Of a stretch of DNA of 64,000 nt, positions 43,898 through 53,040 are shown one piece after another. A program made the translations under genes and the position numbers. The first letter of the stretch is position 1, and each line of letters begins with the position of its first letter. The DNA comes from an uncultured Chloroflexales bacterium (GTDB taxonomy: Bacteria; Chloroflexota; Chloroflexia; Chloroflexales; Chloroflexaceae). Location of the stretch: NCBI GenBank assembly GCA_937902315.1, contig CALGUG010000050.1, positions 17,625 through 81,624 of the forward strand, given 5' to 3'. The notes beneath the pieces were generated by a model that saw only the letters and a program-made list of their open reading frames with translations, was not told the origin of the DNA and searched no databases.

Positions 43898-45229
43898 TTA
43901 ATCGCTTTCGGCAAGCCCAAAATAGTGTCGCGCTGCTGCAGCAACAAAGAGTGAACCACAAATACAGACGAGATCGTTTGAAGTAGCCAGGTCGAGGGCT
44001 TGTTCTATCGCTTTTGGCAAGTTCGCTTCCACCATGATCGGCGCTTGAGTATGCAGACGCGCGTATTCGTAGAGCCGTTGTGGATCGGCGGAGCGGGGAT
44101 GATCGGCGCGGCTCAGAATCGTAGTGCTGGCATGAGGTAAGATCACTGCCACCATGCGCTCGAGATCTTTGTCTGCCGATGCTCCCAGCACGAAGATCAC
44201 CCTTCGTGAAGGGAAATAGGTTAGTAGACTTTGCCAAAGCTGCTGCATGGCGCTCTCGTTGTGGGCACCATCGATGATGACGGGGCAAACTTGAGCAGCT
44301 ACAAATTCGAAACGAGCGGGCCAACGAGTGCTCGCTAAACCTTCACGAATCGCCTCGTCTGTGATCGGCCAGCCAGCTCGCTGAAGCAGAAGGGCTGCGG
44401 CGCAGGCAAGGCGCGCGTTGCTGAGCTGAAAGCTGCCTTTGAGGGCGAGCTGCTCGGGAGTGATCGGAATCGGATAGGCCAAGCTTTGGCCCTTGGGGGC
44501 GCAGATCTGATCGGCTTGGGCGATAAAGAGCTCGGCCTGTTTTTGAGCCGCGACTGTGGCGATTACCTCGGCCGCTTCGGGAGCCTGTTCGATGCTCACG
44601 ACGGGGTGTGGACCTTTAATAATGCCCGCCTTTTCGCTTGCGATCTGGCTGAGCGTCGAGCCCAAAAGCGCGGTATGATCGTAACTAATCGAACTCAAAA
44701 CTGCTAAGATCGGTGTAACAACATTAACTGCGTCGAGCCGACCACCCAAACCGATTTCGAGCACTGCCAGCTCGACCTGTTGCTCGGCAAAAAAACAGAA
44801 GGCCATAGCGGTCAGAATCTCGTATTGCGACAGCTCGCCAAGTTCCTTTGGCAGCGCTGCCACGGCAGGTTGTACTCGACGGACGCAGGCTACAAGGTCG
44901 TGTTGGCTGATCGCTTGCTTGTTCAGACGAATTCGTTCGCGGATTGTATGCAAATGGGGCGAACTGTACATTCCAACTTTGAGGCCCGCCGATTGCGCGA
45001 TCTGGTTGAGCATCGCACAGGTTGACCCTTTGCCGTTGGTTCCTGCGACCACAACGCTCTTGAAACGCTGTTGTGGATCGCCCAGCAGTGCTAAGAGCGC
45101 TTGCATTCGTTCCAAGTGAAAGTCAGCAAGCTTTGCTCTGGGTTTTTGTTCGCTGTTGAGCCACGATGCGAGCCAGTTGAGTGCCTCGCTATAGTCTGGG
45201 TTGCTTTGCGCCGCTTCCATGGATTCCAT
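43898..45229 (-). CDS. folC: Bifunctional folylpolyglutamate/dihydrofolate synthase
   Basis: 443-residue Mur-ligase-like ATPase that adds glutamate to dihydropteroate and folates. The P-loop VVVAGTNGKGSTCAML (about residues 59-74) is followed by SPHLHTIRERIRLNKQAIS, then ILAVLSSISYDHTALLG (Mg/ATP region) and IIDGAHNESAMQQLW. Nine bases separate it from folK, and it is divergent from folP across a short promoter region. Confidence 0.95.
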   Translation of the reverse strand: MESMEAAQSNPDYSEALNWLASWLNSEQKPRAKLADFHLERMQALLALLGDPQQRFKSVVVAGTNGKGSTCAMLNQIAQSAGLKVGMYSSPHLHTIRERIRLNKQAISQHDLVACVRRVQPAVAALPKELGELSQYEILTAMAFCFFAEQQVELAVLEIGLGGRLDAVNVVTPILAVLSSISYDHTALLGSTLSQIASEKAGIIKGPHPVVSIEQAPEAAEVIATVAAQKQAELFIAQADQICAPKGQSLAYPIPITPEQLALKGSFQLSNARLACAAALLLQRAGWPITDEAIREGLASTRWPARFEFVAAQVCPVIIDGAHNESAMQQLWQSLLTYFPSRRVIFVLGASADKDLERMVAVILPHASTTILSRADHPRSADPQRLYEYARLHTQAPIMVEANLPKAIEQALDLATSNDLVCICGSLFVAAAARHYFGLAESD

Positions 45230-45304
45230 TTCTCTATTCTATCTGTTTCCTAGAGCATAAACGCTGCGGTGCTGCTCATTGTATCACTTGATAAGGAGCA
45301 TGAA

Positions 45305-46204
45305 ATGTCACTTGAAAGCCGCCTCGACAAGTGGGGTAGCCGCACTCAGATCATGGCTATTATGAACGTTACTCCTGACTCTTTTAGCGGCGATGGACTG
45401 GTGGGAGAACAGGCTGTGCAGCGTGAGCTGGGCTCCGATACGCTGCTTGATCATGCTCTCGCAAAGGCCCGCGAAGCTGCTCAAGAGGGTGCGACCATTT
45501 TAGATGTAGGTGGTGAATCGACCCGTCCGGGCGCGCGACCTGTCGCAGTTCAAGAGGAGATAGCGCGGGTCGTACCGATTATCTCGATGCTCGCCAAACA
45601 GCAACACCTTCCGATCTCGGTCGATAGTTACCATCACGAGACGGTCGAGGCGGCCCTCGATGCTGGGGCTTGGATGGTAAACGATATTTGGGGTTTGCGC
45701 ATGCCCAGCGGCGGTTGGAACGAGCAGATGGCCAAGATCGTTGCAAAAGCCAAGGTGCCGATTATTTTGATGCATAATCGCCCGGTCAAGGCTAGCTTAT
45801 CTTTCAACTTTACTCATTACGAGCAGGTTCACTATACCAATCTGATCGAAGATATTTTGCAAGAGCTGCAAGAGAGCGTTTCGTTTGCCATGTCGATGGG
45901 GATCAAACGAGACAATATTTTGATCGATCCCGGGATCGGTTTTGCCAAGACACCCGCTCAAAATATGACCGTGCTACGCAATCTAGGGGTCTTTCGGCGT
46001 TTGGGCCTGCCGATCTTATTGGGCGTTTCGCGCAAGTCGTTTATCGGACAGACGCTTGAATTGCCGCCCCAAGAGCGCGATGAGGGCACAGCTGCGATCA
46101 CAGCCTTTGCTATTCAGCAGGCGCAAGTCGACATAGTGCGTGTGCATCAAGTGCGCATCAATGCGCGCGTAGCTCGCATGATCGATGCTTTGGTTCGCCA
46201 TTAG
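45305..46204 (+). CDS. folP: Dihydropteroate synthase
   Basis: About 299-residue TIM barrel joining pterin pyrophosphate and p-aminobenzoate; the sulfonamide target. Pterin-site motifs: MAIMNVTPDSFSGDG and ILDVGGESTRPGA, later ILIDPGIGFAKT and LGVSRKSFIG. The ATG at 45305 follows AAGGAG; the longer frame from 45269 is unsupported. It is divergent from folC-folK, forming a compact folate locus without folB/folE in view. Confidence 0.95.
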   Translation: MSLESRLDKWGSRTQIMAIMNVTPDSFSGDGLVGEQAVQRELGSDTLLDHALAKAREAAQEGATILDVGGESTRPGARPVAVQEEIARVVPIISMLAKQQHLPISVDSYHHETVEAALDAGAWMVNDIWGLRMPSGGWNEQMAKIVAKAKVPIILMHNRPVKASLSFNFTHYEQVHYTNLIEDILQELQESVSFAMSMGIKRDNILIDPGIGFAKTPAQNMTVLRNLGVFRRLGLPILLGVSRKSFIGQTLELPPQERDEGTAAITAFAIQQAQVDIVRVHQVRINARVARMIDALVRH

Positions 46205-46261
46205 CGCAGCTCATTCGGTTCGTCTTTGTAGCTTTCGTCAAATCAGCTTGGCCGCTATGTG

Positions 46262-46431
46262 ATACCAAATCCGTTTGATCATTTCCGCGCTCTGGCGGCC
46301 TGCTCTCTTCCCCAAAGAGGGCAGCTAGCGCGTCCGCCTACGGCTACCAACAGCTCGCCCGTAAGCAGGGTGTGCTAGCTGTGAGCCGAAAGACTGCCCA
46401 ACATACAATGATTCAAGCGGATTTCGTATGA
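46262..46431. repeat. Complete interspersed element with terminal inverted repeats and core
   Basis: Left end GATACCAAATCCGTTTGATC; right end AAGCGGATTTCGTAT, a near complement. Inside are GCTCTGGCGGCCTGCTCTC, CCCCAAAGAGGGCAGC, core CGCGTCCGCCTACGGCTA (46329-46346) and CCAACAGCTCGCCCG. This is the clearest full-length copy in the window. Confidence 0.8.
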
Positions 46432-46499
46432 AATCGCTCAATGCGTTTCCAAGCTGTGCGACTGCGGCTCTTTGAGAGGCTTTGCTAACACTGCTAGAA

Positions 46500-46590
46500 G
46501 CGCCTTTTGGTGGGTGGAAACTTGGTAGCCGTAGGCGGACGCGCCAAGGGCCGCATGGGAGCGAGAGACTTCGCCGCTAGCGAGCTGAAC
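46500..46590 (-). repeat. Interspersed repeat, core copy (minus)
   Basis: TAGCCGTAGGCGGACGCG at 46526-46543 with GCCAAGGGCCGCATGGGAGC and GACTTCGCCGCTAG following. The rest of the 46205-46798 gap holds AT-rich DNA and GAGGAG (46784-46789), the ribosome-binding site for the next gene. Confidence 0.8.
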
Positions 46591-46798
46591 CTATTGGGCG
46601 TATGGAGCTGCTTCTCTCGCTTGTTCCTGAGAGGTTGAACAAGGCAAAACGGTGTATGAGAGGTGTTAAATACGTCTTTATGATGCAAGATACGCCTTCT
46701 AAAGCGGAAGTTGCCGACTTGCGACAAAACTGGTACCATACGCAACCACAGCACCAAAGGTGGTGCTGGATTTTCCGAGATTTGAGGAGCGTATCCAT

Positions 46799-47923
46799 AT
46801 GGCTGATGTAGTTCGAATGGGCGTGGTAGGAGCTGGTAGTATTTCATTGCGAGGTATCTTGCCACACTTGAGCCAAGAGGATGTTCAAGATCGGGTAGTA
46901 TTAGCTGCAGTGTGTGACCCAGTACCGGGTCGCGCTGAAGCTGCTGCTGCCAAGTTTAATATTCCAAAGGCTTTTGAGACCTACGAAGAGCTTTTGGAAA
47001 AGGGTGAGGTCGATGCGGTAACGATCGCTTCCCCGATCGGCCTTCACTATCAGCAGGGTATTATGGCTGTGGAGGCAGGCAAGCACCTGCACTTCAACAA
47101 GACCATGACCACTACTGTGGCAGAAGCAAACGACCTGATCGAGCGTGCTAAGGCCAAGAACCTGCGCATTGTTGCTTCGCCAGGTGAAATGCTCCGCCCC
47201 CACAACCGCCGTATCAAAGAGCTGATCGCCGAAGGTGCGATCGGTACTCTCTGCTGGGCTGCCTGTGGTGCAGCGTTTGGTCGCTATCACGAGACCGAGA
47301 ATGTACGCGGTGGTAACGATGTGTTGACCAACATCGACCCCTCGTGGTACTTCCGCAAGCCGGGTGGTGGCCCGCTCTACGATATGACCGTGTATGCTCT
47401 GCACGGCATTACCGGTATCTTGGGTCCTGTGAAGCGTGTGACTGCGCTTTCGGGTGTGCGCCTCAAAGAGCGTGAATTCAATGGCCGTATGGTTCCGGTC
47501 GACGCCGATGACAACACGCTGATGCTGTTGGACTTCGGCAACAGCATGTTTGCCTTGGCCTATGGTGTGGCTGCCGGTAGCATTACACACGGTTTCAGCG
47601 GCACCTACTTTGGTACCAATGGTAGCATCTCGGGTATGAACCTGAATGGTCAGCCCTTCGAATACGAGGGCTTGGACATCATTCGTGCCCACGAACATGA
47701 GGGTGCTAGCAACCAGTGGATTCTGCCTCACGTGGTCGGTGTCCACCGCCATATCGAAGAGCAGCACGTCTACGAGGACATTATGCAGTTGGTCGACTGG
47801 GTCCGCGATGATAAACCCTCGATCGTGACGGCTGAGCATGCTCGCCACGTAATCGATATCATCGAGTCGGCCTACCGCTCGGCTGAGACCGGCCAAGCTC
47901 AGACCCTCACGACCACCTTCTAA
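46799..47923 (+). CDS. Gfo/Idh/MocA-family oxidoreductase
   Basis: About 374 residues. The N-terminal Rossmann fold carries the NAD(P) loop MGVVGAGSISLRGILPHL. The catalytic-lysine segment is EAGKHLHFNKTM, where NKT stands in place of the more usual EKP. The C-terminal alpha/beta domain includes GGGPLYDMTVYALHGITGIL, the usual G-G-x-hxD-hx-x-H pattern. These enzymes oxidise or reduce sugars and inositols. The ATG at 46799 is preferred (GAGGAG upstream); the longer frame from 46760 lacks support. Confidence 0.88.
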   Translation: MADVVRMGVVGAGSISLRGILPHLSQEDVQDRVVLAAVCDPVPGRAEAAAAKFNIPKAFETYEELLEKGEVDAVTIASPIGLHYQQGIMAVEAGKHLHFNKTMTTTVAEANDLIERAKAKNLRIVASPGEMLRPHNRRIKELIAEGAIGTLCWAACGAAFGRYHETENVRGGNDVLTNIDPSWYFRKPGGGPLYDMTVYALHGITGILGPVKRVTALSGVRLKEREFNGRMVPVDADDNTLMLLDFGNSMFALAYGVAAGSITHGFSGTYFGTNGSISGMNLNGQPFEYEGLDIIRAHEHEGASNQWILPHVVGVHRHIEEQHVYEDIMQLVDWVRDDKPSIVTAEHARHVIDIIESAYRSAETGQAQTLTTTF

Positions 47924-47962
47924 TTCTTTCTTGTCACAGCAGGGTGACGCTGCATGCAACAG

Positions 47963-47999
47963 CCCTCCCTTTGCAACTGCAAAGGGAGGGATTTTTTTG
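47963..47999 (+). terminator. Strong terminator after the Gfo/Idh gene
   Basis: CCCTCCCTTTGCA / TGCAAAGGGAGGG perfect 13-bp stem with a 2-base loop, then ATTTTTTT. It separates convergent genes. Confidence 0.95.
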
Positions 48000-48012
48000 T
48001 CTTTAAGCGCAC

Positions 48013-48672
48013 TTATGAGACGACGACGTCGTTGCCAAGCTCGATAATCGCGTCACGAACGCGGTTGGCAGCTTCGTGCCAGCTTGAACGGTTGTCGAGT
48101 GAGGCAGAGAGGTAGAGCGGTGCGCCGAAGCGAACCCGCACAGTGTAAGGTCGCGGAATAAACTTGCCTTTGGGCAGAACCCGGTCGGTGGTGAGCAGAC
48201 GGGTTGGAATCACGGGCACATGGGGGAAGGTCGCAATCAGGCGGCCGATGCCACCTCGAAACGGCCCGATGCTGCCATCTTGGCGGCGGGTTCCTTCGGG
48301 ATAGATGATCAAGCCGTAGTCTTCGCGTAGGGCGCGAATAGCGTGGCGTAGCGGGTCTTGTCGTGAAAATGCATCGCGCTCGACTGGAATGGCGTTGTAG
48401 AGGGTGCGGGCCGCCAGTTGACGCATACCACCTTTGAAAAAGTAGTCGTATGCTGCTGCAACAACGACCTTTTTCCAATGGCTATTGGGTAATGCGGCAA
48501 ATAAAACCGCCGTATCTGCATGGCTAGAGTGATTGGATGCGATGATGAAGGGCCCACTTGCCGGCAGATGTTCACGACCTTCGACTTGCGGTCGTACATA
48601 CAAACGTACGAAGGAATTGAAGAGGAACGGCGCAAAGAGTGTGTATGGATGACTACTAATATAGAGGCGCAT
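48013..48672 (-). CDS. 1-acyl-sn-glycerol-3-phosphate acyltransferase (PlsC-like)
   Basis: About 219 residues. Lysophospholipid acyltransferase motif I is ASNHSSHADTAVLFA (HxxxxD, catalytic His and Asp). Motif III is YPEGTRRQDGSIGPFRGG, and motif IV-like VPVIPTRL follows. The membrane-associated N-terminus (LYISSHPYTLFAPFLF) is short. It acylates lysophosphatidate or a related lyso-lipid at the cytoplasmic membrane face. The ATG at 48672 is used because the region upstream to 48825 is compositionally unlike coding DNA. Confidence 0.88.
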   Translation of the reverse strand: MRLYISSHPYTLFAPFLFNSFVRLYVRPQVEGREHLPASGPFIIASNHSSHADTAVLFAALPNSHWKKVVVAAAYDYFFKGGMRQLAARTLYNAIPVERDAFSRQDPLRHAIRALREDYGLIIYPEGTRRQDGSIGPFRGGIGRLIATFPHVPVIPTRLLTTDRVLPKGKFIPRPYTVRVRFGAPLYLSASLDNRSSWHEAANRVRDAIIELGNDVVVS

Positions 48673-48961
48673 GTTCGCACTCCGTTGTGAACGATACGTA
48701 CACCTGAACACCAAGCCACAACCGCCTACCGTTGGAACTCGATGTGTGCCACACCATTGTGTATCGATTATCGTCGCTAATAAGTTGTATCGTTTGCATT
48801 GTATCACACTATCTCTTGTCTTCACAGATTGACTGTGGAAGACGATTCTACAAAGCGGATTGCAATAGTTTGAGCTGGCGACAAGCGCCAGACGAATTGC
48901 ATATTATAGTGGAAATAGCGTGACGGCCTTCAAGCGGCGTTTTGTTGCCGCTCTGCCTTGC

Positions 48962-49246
48962 TCAAGCAGAAAGCTCCTTGTCGGGTAGCTTTACATAGGT
49001 TTCATCGATATAACACCAGCCCCAATTTTCACCCGGCTCGAACGACTGGATGATCGGGTGTTGAGTTTGATGGAAATGTTGGGTTGCATGCTTGTGGGGC
49101 GATGAATCGCAACAACCGATGTGCCCGCAGATCCGGCAGATCCGCAAATGAACCCAGGTTGATCCTATCTTAAGGCATTCTTCGCATCCTTCAGCGCTGG
49201 GAACCACCTCCTGAATTTGATCGAGATGAGTGCACGGTTTCCGCAT
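48962..49246 (-). CDS. UBP-type zinc-finger protein
   Basis: About 94 residues making a single zf-UBP domain, as in ubiquitin-specific proteases but stand-alone. Zinc ligands are visible as PCTHLDQI, GCEECLK, LRICRICGHIGCCDSSPHKH and HFHQTQHPI, covering the Cys/His set. C-terminal ENWGWCYIDETYV matches the domain end. Bacterial members have no established role. GGAAGGG precedes the ATG at 49246. It is an isolated minus-strand gene; whether it can bind a free C-terminal peptide tail is unknown. Confidence 0.85.
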   Translation of the reverse strand: MRKPCTHLDQIQEVVPSAEGCEECLKIGSTWVHLRICRICGHIGCCDSSPHKHATQHFHQTQHPIIQSFEPGENWGWCYIDETYVKLPDKELSA

Positions 49247-49424
49247 TATGCTACCCTTCCTCAAGAGGCGTAAAGCCTCGTTTAATCATTATTACCGATG
49301 CTAGATCTATTCTGAAACGGGTTGGGCTGGGTTGCTATCGATAATGTTATTCTACACCCTAATAAACGAAACGAGGAGTCCATTCTTTTCGGAAAACTGT
49401 TTGTGTGTTGGGGGGCGCTTTCGG

Positions 49425-49660
49425 CGCACAGCCAGCTACAACACTCTTGTGGCGGGTGGCATGTTGGTAGCCGTAGGCGGACGCGGTTAGGACGTGCTTG
49501 GGGGAGGGATCTCGCCGCCTGCATGCTGAAGGTATCAAATGGATTTGCACCTTTTATGTTGTGTTTTTTGGCCTTCGGCAGAGGGGAACTTGACTCCCCC
49601 TTTTTTGTGCGTTATGAGAGCGCAAGTCTTTAAACAGCTTTAGGATTACTTTGCGTTTTT
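49425..49660. repeat. Interspersed repeat: core (minus) plus GGCCTTCGGCAGAGG module
   Basis: Core TAGCCGTAGGCGGACGCG at 49468-49485, then GATCTCGCCGCCTGCATG and TATCAAATGGATTTGC (terminal-repeat-like), then GGCCTTCGGCAGAGGGGAAC and GCGTTATGAGAGCGCAAG. The last two modules recur at 54287 and 58556. Confidence 0.75.
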
Positions 49661-49693
49661 TGGCCTTTAGTAGAGCGGAGCTTGACTATTGCT

Positions 49694-49735
49694 GTTGAGA
49701 GAGATTTCGTGCTAACCTGCGAGATCTCTCTCAAC
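49694..49735. repeat. Conserved hairpin, copy A
   Basis: GTTGAGAGAGATTTCG / CGAGATCTCTCTCAAC, one mismatch, loop TGCTAACCTG. The same loop start and stem position occur at 58591-58630, with different bases in both arms. It lies 68 bases past the stop codon of ppc and may also act as its terminator. Confidence 0.75.
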
Positions 49736-49802
49736 TCTTTTCCTAGCTTTTCAGTTTTCCTAGGTGGCGAGCATTCACCTGTTAGGCAGACTTGCTATGA
49801 GA

Positions 49803-52745
49803 CTAGCCGGTGTTGCGCAGACCAGCGGCGATACCGTTGATGCTGTGCAAGATCGCCGATTCGATCGCGTTGTGGTCGGGCCGGTCGGGGTTGGCGCGCA
49901 GGCGGCGCAGCAGTTCGACCTGAATATAGCTGAGCGGGTCGACGTAGGGGTTGCGACGCGCGATCGAGCGCTGCAAGATCTCTTTGTTATCGAGCAGCGT
50001 TTTGATACCGATGATCTCGCAGACGATTTCGCAGGTGCGTTGATGCTCTTCGGCGATGACGGCATAGATGGCATCGCCAATTTTGGGATCGGGCACCAGA
50101 TCGGCGTAGAGGCGTGCGATATGCATATCGGCCTTGGCCAAAATCATCTGGGCGTTGTCGAGCAAGGTGGTGAAGAAAGGCCAATGCTCGTACATATCGC
50201 GCAGCAGATCGATGCGGGCTTCAGGCGTTTTGTACGCTTCCAGAGCAGGGATAGAGTTTTGAATTGCGGCATCGCCCTGATCGACAAACAGGCTGAGGCC
50301 GGTGCCGAGACCATACCAGCCCGGCAGCGTGTGGCGGCTCTGCATCCAGCTGAAGACCCACGGAATGGCGCGCAGGTCTTCGATGCGATCACTGTTGCGG
50401 CGGCTGGCAGGGCGTGAACCGATCTGCAAACGGCTGATCTCGGCGATGGGCGTGGCGTTGCGGAAGTAGTGTAAGAAGCGCGGGTCGTCGTAGACTAGGG
50501 CGCGATACTTGTGGCGCGATAGCTCTGCCGCGACATCCATAGCCGCCAGCCAAGCTGGATCTGGCTCTTTGTTTTGGGCGCTGAGACCGGCACGAATGAC
50601 CGCGTTTAAGATCTGTTCGAGATGGCGGTGAGCCGTCTCGGGGTCGGAGTAACGATCGGAGATCGCTTCGCCCTGTTCGGTCATTTTCATGCGACCTTGA
50701 ATCGTGCTAGCGGGTTGAGCCAGAATGGCACGGTTCGAAGGGCCGCCACCGCGACCGACCGAGCCGCCGCGACCGTGGAAGAGGCGCTGTTTGATACCGT
50801 AGCGCTCGGTGATGGCGGTGATGTCGATCTGCGCGCGGTAGAGCGCCCAGTTGGAAGCCAAGAAGCCGCCCTCTTTGCTGCTGTCGGAGTAGCCGAGCAT
50901 AATCTCTTGCAAGTCGCCGCGCAGCTTGAGGTGATCGCGATAGATCGGCAGCTTGAGCAAGCCCTCTAAGACGCTGCCCGAGCAGTTGAGGTCTTCGCCC
51001 GTTTCAAACAGCGGTACGATGTTGAGGTGGCTGAACTGGCCGGGTTTGTAGAGATGGGCCTCTTTGGCCAGCAGCAAGACCGCTAAGACATCGCTGGCGG
51101 TGGCCGCCGCACTGATGATGTAAGTTTCGATCGCTTCGGGGCTGATCTGAGTCAGCAGAGCCGAGATGATGCGGAAGGTCTCGACTGTTTCGACCGTCTC
51201 GGGGCTGTAGCTTTCGCCGTTGCTTTGCGTGTTAGCGTAGATGCCGCTGAAGGCGTGTTCGCCAGTGAGCGTGAAGGGAATGAGCGGTCGCGGATTTTGC
51301 AGCTCTTTGCTGAGCAGCTCGACCCGCTCTTCTTCCGAAAGCGCCACGTAGTCGGAACAGACGCCAGCGCGTTTGAACAGCTCGGCCAAAGCTTGCACAT
51401 GGCGGTCGCGGTGTTGACGAATGTCGAGCGTGGCGGTGTGCAGTCCAAAGACCTCCACATTGCGAATAAAGTCGTGCAGCATGCCGTTGGCGATGGTGGC
51501 GCTGCCGTTTTGGCGCAAGCTCTCGTCGATAACACGCAGATCGGCCAACAGATCGTTGCGGGTGTGGTAAAAGCTGCCCGGCTCTGGTAGCGGCTGAGGA
51601 ACGCCCCAAGCTGGCTGATGGTTGAGGGTATGCTGGCGCGAGCGCAGCAGCTTTTCGCGAATGTAGGTACAGAACTGGCGATAAGGCTCGTTTTTGTTGC
51701 GATGCTCAACCAGATCGGCGATGGCTGGGAAGATGCGTGCGTTCTCGGCTAGAGCCTGTTTCAGCCCTTCGCTAACCGAAACTTGCGAGGTCGCTTGGCT
51801 GAGTTGCACGCTCAGCTCTTCGACGGTCTCGATATAGGTGTCGATAGCTTGGAGGCGTAGCAAACGCACTGTTTCGACCGTGACTTCGGGCGTTACAAAG
51901 GGGTTGCCATCGCGGTCGCCGCCCATCCAGACGCCGTAGCGCAAGAAGGAAGGGATATGCCACTTCTTGCCGAATTCGGCGTCGGGATAATACTCTTCGA
52001 GCGCCAGTTCCATATCGCGATAGATGCGCGGCACTTCCTGAAAGAGGATCTCGTGGAAGTAGTAGAGCCCGTTTTTGACCTCATCGATCACGGTCGGCTT
52101 GATCTGGCGCACATCGTCGCTCTGCCACAGGCCAAGAATCTCTTCGTGGAGCTGGTCGAAGAGCTCTAGGCGCTCGCGCGGCGTGAGCCACTGGCTGATG
52201 GGGCTGTTAAACTTCTGAAGCGCTTTGCCGAGGCGGCGCAGTTTGAGCATGGTTGTGCGGCGTTTAGCTTCGGTCGGGTGGGCCGTAAAGACCGGTATGA
52301 CTTGGGCATCTGCTAACCAAGCTTGAAGCTGCTCGGCGGAGACATTGTGCTGACGCAGCTCGGCGATGGCTGCGGCGATCGAATCGTTGCGGGGAGTGTT
52401 GTAGTCGCGTCGATCGCGCTCGCGCAAAACGCGGATACGCTCGTTGTTTTCTGCCAGATTCACCAAGCCAAAATAGAGCGCAAAGGCTTTGATAATGCCT
52501 CGAAGCTGAGAAACATTGAGTGATTGAACCAGCTCGGTCAGAGCCGACGACTGTTTCGATTGGGGGTCGGCGCGCAGGTCTTTGGCCATTGCGCGTATCT
52601 GCTCTTCAAGCGAGAAGAGTTCTTCACCACCTTGTTCGCGAATAACATCACCTAAAATATCGCCAAGTAGGTGGATACTAGCGGATAAAGGATCGCGCGA
52701 TTCGCCATTGTGGGTGGAATCTGTGGCATTTGGTATTTGCTGCAT
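49803..52745 (-). CDS. ppc: Phosphoenolpyruvate carboxylase
   Basis: About 980 residues, full length. It carboxylates PEP with bicarbonate to oxaloacetate. Catalytic motifs in order: VFTAHPTEAKRRT (His), GGDRDGNPFVTPEVT, GYSDSSKEGGFLASNW and FHGRGGSVGRGGGPS (mobile loop), then the C-terminal SINGIAAGLRNTG, ending in the usual NTG. The first ATG considered is 52745 with GAGGGA upstream; a TTG/ATG at 52781 is possible. In Chloroflexia it feeds the TCA cycle, or the 3-hydroxypropionate bicycle in phototrophs. A structured leader precedes it. Confidence 0.96.
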   Translation of the reverse strand: MQQIPNATDSTHNGESRDPLSASIHLLGDILGDVIREQGGEELFSLEEQIRAMAKDLRADPQSKQSSALTELVQSLNVSQLRGIIKAFALYFGLVNLAENNERIRVLRERDRRDYNTPRNDSIAAAIAELRQHNVSAEQLQAWLADAQVIPVFTAHPTEAKRRTTMLKLRRLGKALQKFNSPISQWLTPRERLELFDQLHEEILGLWQSDDVRQIKPTVIDEVKNGLYYFHEILFQEVPRIYRDMELALEEYYPDAEFGKKWHIPSFLRYGVWMGGDRDGNPFVTPEVTVETVRLLRLQAIDTYIETVEELSVQLSQATSQVSVSEGLKQALAENARIFPAIADLVEHRNKNEPYRQFCTYIREKLLRSRQHTLNHQPAWGVPQPLPEPGSFYHTRNDLLADLRVIDESLRQNGSATIANGMLHDFIRNVEVFGLHTATLDIRQHRDRHVQALAELFKRAGVCSDYVALSEEERVELLSKELQNPRPLIPFTLTGEHAFSGIYANTQSNGESYSPETVETVETFRIISALLTQISPEAIETYIISAAATASDVLAVLLLAKEAHLYKPGQFSHLNIVPLFETGEDLNCSGSVLEGLLKLPIYRDHLKLRGDLQEIMLGYSDSSKEGGFLASNWALYRAQIDITAITERYGIKQRLFHGRGGSVGRGGGPSNRAILAQPASTIQGRMKMTEQGEAISDRYSDPETAHRHLEQILNAVIRAGLSAQNKEPDPAWLAAMDVAAELSRHKYRALVYDDPRFLHYFRNATPIAEISRLQIGSRPASRRNSDRIEDLRAIPWVFSWMQSRHTLPGWYGLGTGLSLFVDQGDAAIQNSIPALEAYKTPEARIDLLRDMYEHWPFFTTLLDNAQMILAKADMHIARLYADLVPDPKIGDAIYAVIAEEHQRTCEIVCEIIGIKTLLDNKEILQRSIARRNPYVDPLSYIQVELLRRLRANPDRPDHNAIESAILHSINGIAAGLRNTG

Positions 52746-52813
52746 GCCATTCCCTCGATTGATCGACGCTCGCATCTGCAAGACACGTCCGTCATGATGA
52801 AACCAGAATTGAA

Positions 52814-52862
52814 GGAGCCAAGAGCGTTGGCAACGCTGGTCGGACCAACACTCTTTGGCTCC
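52814..52862 (-). promoter_or_regulatory. Structured leader hairpin upstream of ppc
   Basis: On the minus strand GGAGCCAAAGAGTGTTGG pairs with CCAACGCTCTTGGCTCC (one bulge), enclosing two smaller helices (GGTC-GACC; GCGTTG-CAACGC). It lies 69 bases before the ppc start, downstream of a TATAAT at 52892-52897. It could be an attenuator or a protein-binding site; it matches no riboswitch class I know. Confidence 0.5.
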
Positions 52863-53040
52863 ATTGCGAGTGAAAACGAGATTCTCTCCTTATTATAACA
52901 AAACTACTGCTTGCTCTGTGTCATTCTGACCTTCAAATATCTGGAATTATCTCCGCTTCTTTGTGCTATAATCGCCGAGAATTTGACTCTTCCCTACGCT
53001 CAAACTTCTTTGGATTGTACCGTTACGGTTAGAAGAACGT

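Noticed and set aside
48932..48957. Small hairpin AGCGGC / GCCGCT past the zf-UBP gene
   Set aside because: Only 6 bp with no T run; too weak to call a terminator.
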